In this document: positions 36,681 to 43,737 of the stretch, piece after piece
Layout: each line of letters begins with the position of its first letter
Position numbering within the stretch: the stretch's first letter is position 1
Origin: Palsa-1439 sp050015495
GTDB taxonomy: Bacteria > Verrucomicrobiota > Verrucomicrobiia > Palsa-1439
Direction: 5' to 3'
Assembly: GCA_050015495.1 (NCBI GenBank)
Contig: JBEKBH010000003.1
Location: 62,001-126,000 of the forward strand
Length of the DNA: 64,000 nucleotides
The notes under the pieces: generated by a model
Databases searched by the model: none
Told to the model about the DNA's origin: nothing
Seen by the model: only the letters and a program-made list of their open reading frames with translations
Made by a program: the position numbers and the translations under genes

Positions 36681-36737
36681 TTTTAACGCCGGAGCGTCCC
36701 CATTTAATTACCCGGCCTTGAGGTTTGATGGCATAGT
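36681..36737 (+). promoter_or_regulatory. Kdp-regulon promoter 1 (kinase-kdpE1 operon)
   Basis: TTTTA at 36681, CATTTAATTA at 36701-36710 (20 nt later) and CATAGT at 36732-36737 as -10. The same three parts recur at identical spacing before kdpA1 and before the kdpF unit. The A/T box abuts where the -35 would be, as in activator-dependent promoters. KdpE is the obvious candidate activator. Confidence 0.65.
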
Positions 36738-36743
36738 GCCGCC

Positions 36744-37823
36744 ATGAAGACGACCCAAGCTTGTCCACTCGAACACGTCGGCTGTTGCCAGGGCGTGGCC
36801 GAATACCATCCTGCCGTCGAGGCGAACAGGGTCGGCGAGTTGCACCCGGGCGACATTTTGGACGACCGCTTTGTGATTACCGAGGTGATCAGCCGGAGCG
36901 GGATGGCGATGATTTTCAAGGCGCAAGATTTGTTCGACCACAACAACAACGTCGCCCTGAAAGTGCCGCATCTGGAGTACGAGAGCGATCCCGGCTTTTT
37001 CACGCGCTTCCGTCGCGAGGAAGAGATCGGGTTGACGCTAAATCATCCGTACGTGCTGAAATTCATTCCCGTGCCCGGACCGAAGAGCCGTCCGTACCTG
37101 GTGACGGAGTACCTGCGCGGCTGCACGCTGGCGCATTTGTTGAAGGCGATGCGGCCGTTGCCGGAAAAGGACGCGCTCAAGATTGCCAGTCTGTTGTGCG
37201 AGGCGTTGCAGTACCTGCACGAGAACGGCGTGATCCACCGCGATTTGAAGCCGCAGAACGTGATGGTCGGCTGCGACGGATCGATCCGGGTGCTGGATTT
37301 CGGGTTGGCCAAATCCAACGAGTTTCGCCGGGTGACCTTCGGGGGTTTCACGCCGACGATGGGGACGCCGGATTACATGGCGCCCGAACAGGTCCAAGGC
37401 AAACGCGGTGACGCGCGGACGGACATCTACAGCCTGGGAGCGATGTTGTACGAGATGCTGACCGGCGAGACGCCATTTTACGGCGATAATCCGCTGGCGG
37501 CGATGAACGCCCGGGTCATTGGCGACCCCGAGCCGTTGCGGAAGTTGAATCCGAGTATTTCGCCCCAGGCCGAGGAAATCGTCCTGCACGCGATGGACCG
37601 CAATCCGGCGAACCGTTATGCCAGCGCCGCGGACATGCAAGCGGAGTTGGATAATCTCAGCAAGGTGAAGGTCACGGGCCGCTGCGATCACGTGACGGAA
37701 GTGAAGCCATGGAAACGGAATGTCCGGCAGTATGCGGGCGTGGTTCTGGCGCTGACGACTCCGGTGGTGGTGCCGGCTGTTTTGTGTTTGTGGTTCCTGT
37801 TGCGGCACCACAACTTGCACTGA
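36744..37823 (+). CDS. Membrane-anchored Ser/Thr protein kinase of the kdp locus
   Basis: 359 residues, Hanks-type. Catalytic K73 (VALKVP), HRDLKPQN at 165-172, DFG at 185-187 and APE at 213-215 are intact. The glycine loop is unusual (SRSGMA at 50-55, with Ser or Ala replacing three glycines). The N-terminus holds a Cys cluster (C7, C14, C15). A single membrane span at about 331-353 near the C-terminus leaves only a six-residue tail, so no external sensor domain exists. It lies 45 nt before kdpE1 and has the same promoter architecture as the kdp transport genes. A role in controlling Kdp is inferred, not shown. Confidence 0.88.
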   Translation: MKTTQACPLEHVGCCQGVAEYHPAVEANRVGELHPGDILDDRFVITEVISRSGMAMIFKAQDLFDHNNNVALKVPHLEYESDPGFFTRFRREEEIGLTLNHPYVLKFIPVPGPKSRPYLVTEYLRGCTLAHLLKAMRPLPEKDALKIASLLCEALQYLHENGVIHRDLKPQNVMVGCDGSIRVLDFGLAKSNEFRRVTFGGFTPTMGTPDYMAPEQVQGKRGDARTDIYSLGAMLYEMLTGETPFYGDNPLAAMNARVIGDPEPLRKLNPSISPQAEEIVLHAMDRNPANRYASAADMQAELDNLSKVKVTGRCDHVTEVKPWKRNVRQYAGVVLALTTPVVVPAVLCLWFLLRHHNLH

Positions 37824-37868
37824 CCGCGACTGGCAAGGAGCCAGAGTCTCCGAAGCCGAGAATAGAAC

Positions 37869-38597
37869 ATGATCGCCACCGCTCCCCGTCAGCGAAGCTC
37901 GACCGACGCTACGAAGTCTTCGTACACCGCGCTGATTATTGATGACGAACGTCCCCTCCGCCGGTTGCTGCGCGTGTTGTTGGAAGTGCAGGGCTATCAG
38001 GTTTGTGAGGCGGAGACGGGTGATCTGGGGCTGCAACTGGCGGCGTCGCGCCGGCCCGATGTGATCCTGCTCGATCTCGGGTTGCCCGACATGGACGGCT
38101 TGACGGTTCTCAAGCGGCTCCGCGAATGGAGCCGCACGCCGGTGCTGATACTGAGCGTGCGGGACCGCGAGGCGGACAAGGTGGCCGCGTTGGACAACGG
38201 CGCGGACGATTACGTGACCAAGCCATTCGGCACGGACGAATTGCTGGCGCGGCTGCGGGCGTTGCGGCGGCATTCCCCCGAGGCGTTCGAGGAGCCGACG
38301 TACGCTCACGCCGATGTGACCATCGACATCAGCGCGCGCAAGGTGACGGTCAAGGACAGCGAAGTGCATCTGACGGCGACCGAGTACGCGCTGCTCCACG
38401 AATTGGTGCGTCACGCCGGCAAGGTGGTCTTGCAAAAGCAGTTGCTCCGCGCGGTTTGGGGACCGGACGCGGAGAGCCAGTTGCAATATCTGCGGGTGTA
38501 TATCACGCACTTGCGCAAGAAGCTGGAGACACCCAACAGCGGGAGGCTGATCGAGACGCAACCCGGCATCGGCTATCGTCTGATTGCCGGTAATTGA
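37869..38597 (+). CDS. kdpE: KdpE-type response regulator, copy 1
   Basis: 242 residues. Receiver with DD at 25-26, phospho-acceptor D69 (LLDLGLPDMDG) and K in YVTKPFG. OmpR-type winged helix at the C-terminus (HLTATEYALLHELVRHAGKVV; LQYLRVYITHLRKKLE; GIGYRLIAGN). The output-domain sequence WGPDAESQLQYLRVYI is KdpE-like. It differs from kdpE2 at only 13 of 226 aligned residues by my count. No kdpD is adjacent. Operon with the Ser/Thr kinase. Confidence 0.92.
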   Translation: MIATAPRQRSSTDATKSSYTALIIDDERPLRRLLRVLLEVQGYQVCEAETGDLGLQLAASRRPDVILLDLGLPDMDGLTVLKRLREWSRTPVLILSVRDREADKVAALDNGADDYVTKPFGTDELLARLRALRRHSPEAFEEPTYAHADVTIDISARKVTVKDSEVHLTATEYALLHELVRHAGKVVLQKQLLRAVWGPDAESQLQYLRVYITHLRKKLETPNSGRLIETQPGIGYRLIAGN

Positions 38598-38612
38598 GGG
38601 TGCCGCACCCTC
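38596..38612 (+). terminator. Hairpin at the kdpE1 stop
   Basis: GAGGGTG and CACCCTC form a 7-bp stem with a CCG loop, beginning in the stop codon. No U tract follows, so it may be a weak or Rho-assisted terminator. Confidence 0.4.
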
Positions 38613-38670
38613 CCGTTGTAGTGAGGCTGAAGCGGCCTGAGTGCAATTCTTCGGTTTGCAGCAGCGGCGT

Positions 38671-38693
38671 GTTGCAATGTTTTGTTGCAATGT
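38671..38693. repeat. Two 10-bp direct repeats
   Basis: GTTGCAATGT at 38671-38680 and again at 38684-38693, 13 nt apart. Short direct repeats like these flank the attachment cores of tyrosine-recombinase elements, but no recombinase is present. Confidence 0.5.
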
Positions 38694-38822
38694 CGCCGGT
38701 GAATTTGAGTGGTTTCAGGCAAACGATAGCAAACGTCCAACACGGCTGAAACCCTTATGGCTATTGGGTTTTGTGTACTTCAGCAAACCTGAGCGAAGGC
38801 GGGCTAAAAACCTCGGCGGGAA

Positions 38823-38861
<39 letters not shown>

Positions 38862-39080
38862 AGACCTTCGATCAACCTACTTGAGCAGCGTGTGCGCGGT
38901 GGAGCGTGCAATGGAGCTTCAAACTACAGTGCATCGGATTGAGCGCAGTGGGTTTTGGCACACGGATGCCCCACCTTCAGCAGCACACCCTCTAAGCGAA
39001 TGCTGTGCGATGGAAATTGCTGGTAATGTTTGAGTTGCAGGGTCTGATTAGGTCTGCCAAGACGGAGATTGTTAGCAATC

Positions 39081-39137
39081 TTTTTCCGATGCGGCTTCCC
39101 CATTTAATTAACACCTGTCGTTCTTCAAGAGTATAGA
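39081..39137 (+). promoter_or_regulatory. Kdp-regulon promoter 2 (kdpA1)
   Basis: TTTTT at 39081, CATTTAATTA at 39101-39110 and TATAGA at 39132-39137. Spacing is identical to promoters 1 and 3. Confidence 0.7.
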
Positions 39138-39415
39138 TACGCAGTGTAAGGCTCGGCGTGTCCGACGGACGGTGCTCATGGCTTGAGCGCTTCCTCGAAT
39201 CTGCCGAGCCCGGGATCAGCTTCCCGACTTGAACGAAGAGGACCAAACGATATGGACGTAGTGTCTCGACAGACTGACATGGGACGCGACCATGAGCTTC
39301 GGCAGATGCACCAACTGGCCGGCGCCTGTGGGCCGGCCCGTTGTGTCCGGCTGCCGATTTGGCTCTTCGTTGATTCGGGCAGCTTTACCAATGGACCAAG
39401 AAAGGAGTTGGAGCA
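39138..39415 (+). promoter_or_regulatory. Long structured leader of kdpA1
   Basis: About 270 nt of untranslated RNA. GCTCATGG (39174) can pair with CCATGAGC (39290), and ATCTGCCGA (39199) with TCGGCAGAT (39299). These two stems cross, so they form a pseudoknot or are alternatives. A local hairpin CGGGA/TCCCG lies at 39211-39226 and GTCT/AGAC at 39263-39274. AAAGGAG precedes the ATG. A cyclic-di-AMP (ydaO-type) riboswitch is conceivable for a potassium gene, but I cannot match its consensus. Confidence 0.4.
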
Positions 39416-41242
39416 ATGTTTCTAAGTACCTGGCTGCTTCCGATAGCGATTCTGATTACCACGACGGTGATTGCGTTTCCCGTCAGTCGTTATCTGGCGT
39501 GGATCATGGACGGCAAATACAAGCCGCTGCCGGTGTTTCGCTGGTTCGAGCGTCGCTTGGACAGCGGGCCGCAGAACTGGAAGCAATACACGGGGGCGCT
39601 GATCGTTTTCAACGTCCTGCTGTTTGTCTGGGGGTTTGTGGTTCTGGCAGTCCAGCCCTGGATGCCATTCAATGCAGATGGCAAGGGGATGCTGGCTCCC
39701 AGCACCATTTTCAACAGCGTGTGCTCGTTCATGACCAACACGAACCTCCAGCACTATGCCGGTGACCAGCACCTGTCGAACTTCAGCCAGATCTTCTTTT
39801 GCATCAGCAATCAGTTTCTTTCGGCGGCCGTAGGTTTTTGCGCGCTGACAGCGATCATCCGCGCATTTCGCGGGGAATCAAAAGTCGGCAACTTCTTTTT
39901 GGATATGTGGCGGGTCGTGGTCTACATGTTCGTGCCCGCATCCCTGCTGATCGGCGTCATTTTCGTGCAGCAAGGCATGCCGATGACCTTGAAGAGTTCT
40001 TACCACATCTCGACCCTGGAATCGGGGGCGATGGGCACCACCGACAAGGGAGAGCCCAAGCCGCAGGCCGTTGTCATCGGACCGGTGGCGGCGATGGAAC
40101 CGATCAAAATGCTGGGAACCAACGGCGGCGGATTCTTCGGCATGAACGCGGCGCATCCGTTCGAGAATCCCACCGCGCTCGCCAATTTCGTGAACACGAT
40201 GGCCATGATGGTCTTCCCGTTCATGCTCGTGCTCATGTATGGCCGGATGCTGGGGCGGTTCCGTCACAGTATCGTCGTGTTTTGCGTGATGATGCTGCTG
40301 ATGGCGGGGACCATTGCGTGGACGATCTGCTTCGATACGTTGAAACCGAATCCCGGATTGACTGCGCATCCAGTGGCGCGGACGTATGAGATTGCCAGCG
40401 CCACGGCGTCGGGCGGGAAACGGACCGTGACCCTGCCGGCGGTCGCGGGGCTTCCGGTCGATCAACATCTGGGCAATCTCGAAGGCAAGGAAATGCGCTT
40501 TGGAACGGCTGCCGGTGCCACGTACGCCGCTGTCACGGTGGACGTGACTTGTGGCGCGGTGAACAGCGAGCATGACAGTCTCAATCCGATTGCCGCGTTG
40601 TCGCCGATGATCGGCATGTGGCTGAACTGCATTTTTGGGGGCAAAGGCGTCGGGATGATCAACATGTTGCTGTTCGTGATTATCGGGATCTTCATAGCGG
40701 GCATGATGGTCGGGCGGACACCGGAGTACCTCGGCAGGAAAATCGGCGCCCGCGAGGTCAAGCTCGCCGTGATCGCGCTGCTGGTGCATCCGCTCATGAT
40801 TCTGTTTCCCACGGGGCTGTTTGCGGCCACTGATTGGGGAATGAAAGCGGCGAGCAATCCCGGGCCGCACGGGTTCTCGCAGATGCTGTACCAGTTCTCC
40901 TCCGCCTCCGCGAACAACGGCTCGGCATTTGACGGGTTGGGCGTGACCTACGGATTTGCCAACAACGCCAACCCCGGCCAGGCGGCTCCCTGGGACATTG
41001 CGACAGGGCTGGTGATGTTGTTTAGCCGGTATCTGCCGATCATCGCCCCGATCGCCATGGCCGCATACCTGGGCGCCAAGAAAACCAGTCCGTTTGGTCT
41101 GGGGACGCTGCGAGACGACACGTTGACGTTTGGGTTTCTCCTGCTCGCGACGGTGCTCATTATCGGCGCGCTGTTGTTTCTCCCCGTGGCGGCGCTTGGG
41201 CCTGTCGCGGAGCACCTGGGACCGATTCCGTTTGGCGGGTGA
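39416..41242 (+). CDS. kdpA: Potassium-transporting ATPase subunit A, copy 1
   Basis: 608 residues, longer than E. coli KdpA (557). Four filter loops are recognisable: SFMTNTNLQHYAGD near 104-117, GTNGGGFFGMNAAHPFENP, the SEHDSLNPIAALSP segment and SASANNGSAFDGL. Extra length lies in a hydrophilic insertion before the third loop (AHPVARTYEIASATASGGKR and following). KdpA is the channel-like subunit that binds K+. This copy has its own promoter and is not followed directly by kdpB, an unusual arrangement. It could exchange with KdpA2 in the KdpFABC complex. Confidence 0.93.
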   Translation: MFLSTWLLPIAILITTTVIAFPVSRYLAWIMDGKYKPLPVFRWFERRLDSGPQNWKQYTGALIVFNVLLFVWGFVVLAVQPWMPFNADGKGMLAPSTIFNSVCSFMTNTNLQHYAGDQHLSNFSQIFFCISNQFLSAAVGFCALTAIIRAFRGESKVGNFFLDMWRVVVYMFVPASLLIGVIFVQQGMPMTLKSSYHISTLESGAMGTTDKGEPKPQAVVIGPVAAMEPIKMLGTNGGGFFGMNAAHPFENPTALANFVNTMAMMVFPFMLVLMYGRMLGRFRHSIVVFCVMMLLMAGTIAWTICFDTLKPNPGLTAHPVARTYEIASATASGGKRTVTLPAVAGLPVDQHLGNLEGKEMRFGTAAGATYAAVTVDVTCGAVNSEHDSLNPIAALSPMIGMWLNCIFGGKGVGMINMLLFVIIGIFIAGMMVGRTPEYLGRKIGAREVKLAVIALLVHPLMILFPTGLFAATDWGMKAASNPGPHGFSQMLYQFSSASANNGSAFDGLGVTYGFANNANPGQAAPWDIATGLVMLFSRYLPIIAPIAMAAYLGAKKTSPFGLGTLRDDTLTFGFLLLATVLIIGALLFLPVAALGPVAEHLGPIPFGG

Positions 41243-41435
41243 ACAAACGAACCCGAAGCGATCAAGGATTTGGCAACCTTGGCAAGGGGAGATGCCCGCA
41301 TGACCTAAGTTAACCCATCCCGCGCACAGGAGCATACCCCGATCACACGTCTCCATGGCCATTAAACGACACGGAGTGATCAAGATTGTCCACGCTGTCT
41401 AATTACCGAGCAACAGCGACAGGCAATTAACACTC
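41243..41435. other. Gap between kdpA1 and the kdpF unit
   Basis: No gene or strong terminator seen between the kdpA1 stop and the third kdp promoter. Confidence 0.5.
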
Positions 41436-41492
41436 TTTTAGCAATCCGGCGGGGCCATTTAATTAGCGCACTCGTTTGGAGGCCGCTATTGT
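41436..41492 (+). promoter_or_regulatory. Kdp-regulon promoter 3 (small peptide-kdpF-A2-B-C-E2 operon)
   Basis: TTTTA at 41436, CATTTAATTA at 41456-41465 and TATTGT at 41487-41492, the same spacing as the other two. The transcript would have a leader of about 130 nt, with a CGCCGG/CCGGCG hairpin. Confidence 0.7.
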
Positions 41493-41632
41493 TGCCGCAT
41501 GAAACATGAACGAATGCATGCGATTCGCGGCACGGGTCGGATCGACGCCGGTCTGGCCGGCGTTGGGAGTATCGACCTCGACTGCGAATCGGGCGTTTCG
41601 TTCCTGGCAACAATCGCGAAAGGAGTTTCATA

Positions 41633-41737
41633 ATGTTGGAATCGAATGTTGGCATCTGGTTGGCCGCGATGTTTGTGTTGGGCCTTGTGTGCATGGGCCT
41701 GTGTGTCCTGTTTCTCAAGGCCTGCGAAAAAATCTGA
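41633..41737 (+). CDS. 34-residue membrane peptide preceding kdpF
   Basis: ATG 41633 with AAAGGAG ten bases upstream. One strongly hydrophobic segment (about 8-29), three cysteines (C20, C24, C31) and a KACEKI end. It lies 10 nt before kdpF in the same operon. It does not look like KdpF itself, which is the next reading frame. It may be an extra small subunit or regulator of the pump; it could also be a translation-coupling leader. Confidence 0.6.
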   Translation: MLESNVGIWLAAMFVLGLVCMGLCVLFLKACEKI

Positions 41738-41747
41738 GGTGATAACC

Positions 41748-41828
41748 ATGATCTATGTAACCATAGCAATCGCCGCGTTTCTGTTCATCTATCTGTGGGT
41801 GGCCCTGATTCGGCCCGAGTGGTTCTGA
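41748..41828 (+). CDS. kdpF: Potassium-transporting ATPase small subunit KdpF
   Basis: 26 residues: MIYVTIAIAAFLFIYLW then VALIRPEWF. A single membrane helix with the ALIxPExF end typical of KdpF, which stabilises the KdpABC complex. Located just before kdpA2, as in kdpFABC operons. Confidence 0.85.
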   Translation: MIYVTIAIAAFLFIYLWVALIRPEWF

Positions 41829-41873
41829 GCAACGGCGCCCGCAAACCAAAATTAGAATTAAGGAGCGACAACC

Positions 41874-43700
41874 ATGACACTGCAAATCTGGCTTCTCCCC
41901 ATCGCCATACTCGTCGTCACGACGATCCTCGCGCTGCCGCTGGGCCGTTACCTCGCGTGGATCATGAACGGCCAATACAAGGCGCCGCGGTTCTTCCATT
42001 GGTTTGAAGCGCGCCTGGACAGCGGGCCGCAGAACTGGAAGCAGTACACCGTCTCCATTCTGCTGTTCAATACGGTGCTGTTCGTGTTCGGCTTTGCCAT
42101 CCTCGCGCTGCAGCCCTGGCTGCCGCTGAATCCCGACGCCAAGGGAATGATCGCGCCGACCACGATCTTCCACAGCGTCATATCGTTCATGACGAATACG
42201 GACCTCCAGCATTACTCCGGCGACCAGGTGTTCTCGAATTTCAGCCAGATTTTCTTCTGCCTGACCAACTTCTTCCTGTCGGCGTCGATCGGGTTCTGCG
42301 GATTGACGGCCATCATCCGCGCGTTCCGCGGGGATTCGCACGTAGGCAACTTCTTCGTGGATATGTGGCGGGTGGTGGTCTACATGTTCCTGCCCTGCGC
42401 GTTCCTCCTCGGGATCGTGTTCGTGCAACAGGGCAGCCCGATGACCTACCAAAGCTCGTACCACGTCTCCACCCTGGAGCCGGCGTCCATGGGGACGACC
42501 GACAAAGGCGACGCGAAACCGCAGAACATCGTCGTCGGCCCGCTGGCGTGCTTTGTGCCGATGAAGCAATTGGGAACCAACGGCGGCGGATTCTACGGGA
42601 TGAACTCCGCGCATCCATTTGAGAACCCCACCGCGCTCACCAACTTTCTGTCCTGCGTGGCGATGATGCTGTTCCCCTACTCGCTGGTGCTGATGTACGG
42701 ACGGATGCTGGGGCGCCCCAAACATGCGTGGGTTATTTTTGGGGTCATGATGGTCCTGATGATCGGCACCATCGTCTGGCCGATTTACTACGACACGTAC
42801 AAACCCAACCCCGGATTGACCGCGCACCCGGTGGCGCGGACGTATGACATCCCGAGCGCGACGGCGCCCGGCGGGAAGCGAACCGTGACACTGCCCGCGG
42901 TGGCCGGTTTGCCGGTTGACCAGCACCTCGGCAACCTCGAAGGCAAGGAAATGCGTTTCGGGACCTCGGCAGGCGCTACGTTCTGCGCGCTGACCGTAGA
43001 CGTGACCGACGGGGCGATCAATTGCGAACACGACAGCCTCAATCCGATTGCCGCGCTGTCGCCGATGGTGGGCATGTGGTTGAACTGCATCTATGGTGGC
43101 AAAGGCGTCGGCATGATCAACATGCTGCTGTTCGTGATCGTGGGAATCTTCGTGGCGGGCCAGATGGTGGGACGGACGCCCGAGTATTTGGGCAAGAAAA
43201 TCGGCGCCCGCGAGGTCAAGCTGGCGGTCATCGCACTGTTGATCCATCCGCTGATGATTCTGTTTCCCACGGGGCTGTTCGCGGCGACCGATTGGGGGAT
43301 GAAAGCCACCAGCAATCCGGGGCCGCATGGGTTCTCGCAGATCTTCTACCAGTTCTCGTCGGCCTCGGCCAACAACGGCTCGGCGTTCGACGGGCTGGGT
43401 GTGACCTATGGATTTGCCAACAACTCGAGCCCTGGACAAGCGGCGGCGTGGGACATCGCGGCGGCGCTGGTGATCATCATCAGCCGGTTCTTGCCGATCA
43501 TCGCCCCGATCGCGATGGCGGCCTATCTCGGCATGAAAAAGCCCGCCCCATTCGGTCTGGGGACGTTGCGCGACGATACGATGACATTCGGGTGGCTGTT
43601 GTTTGCCACGATTCTCATCATCGGGGCGCTGCTGTTTCTGCCCATCGCCGTGCTCGGGCCGGCGGCCGAACACCTGGGGCCGATCCCGTTTGGCGGGTAA
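41874..43700 (+). CDS. kdpA: Potassium-transporting ATPase subunit A, copy 2
   Basis: 608 residues, same length and insertion as copy 1. By my count it differs from copy 1 at about 39 of the first 120 residues and about 38 of the last 276. All four filter loops are present. The first reads SFMTNTDLQHYSGD: Asp110 replaces the Asn found in copy 1 and in E. coli. This copy sits in the canonical kdpFABC order and is presumably the main partner of KdpB and KdpC. Confidence 0.95.
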   Translation: MTLQIWLLPIAILVVTTILALPLGRYLAWIMNGQYKAPRFFHWFEARLDSGPQNWKQYTVSILLFNTVLFVFGFAILALQPWLPLNPDAKGMIAPTTIFHSVISFMTNTDLQHYSGDQVFSNFSQIFFCLTNFFLSASIGFCGLTAIIRAFRGDSHVGNFFVDMWRVVVYMFLPCAFLLGIVFVQQGSPMTYQSSYHVSTLEPASMGTTDKGDAKPQNIVVGPLACFVPMKQLGTNGGGFYGMNSAHPFENPTALTNFLSCVAMMLFPYSLVLMYGRMLGRPKHAWVIFGVMMVLMIGTIVWPIYYDTYKPNPGLTAHPVARTYDIPSATAPGGKRTVTLPAVAGLPVDQHLGNLEGKEMRFGTSAGATFCALTVDVTDGAINCEHDSLNPIAALSPMVGMWLNCIYGGKGVGMINMLLFVIVGIFVAGQMVGRTPEYLGKKIGAREVKLAVIALLIHPLMILFPTGLFAATDWGMKATSNPGPHGFSQIFYQFSSASANNGSAFDGLGVTYGFANNSSPGQAAAWDIAAALVIIISRFLPIIAPIAMAAYLGMKKPAPFGLGTLRDDTMTFGWLLFATILIIGALLFLPIAVLGPAAEHLGPIPFGG

Positions 43701-43737
43701 ACGAGACAATTCCACTGCGCACGAAAGGAACGATACT

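Noticed and set aside
37038..38690. 550-residue minus-strand frame across the kinase and kdpE1
   Set aside because: Mirror of coding sequence in both real genes; the same mirror appears opposite kdpE2, which shows it is an artefact.
39138..39415. A definite ydaO (cyclic-di-AMP) riboswitch before kdpA1
   Set aside because: Only loose similarity to parts of the consensus could be seen by eye; kept as an unclassified structured leader.
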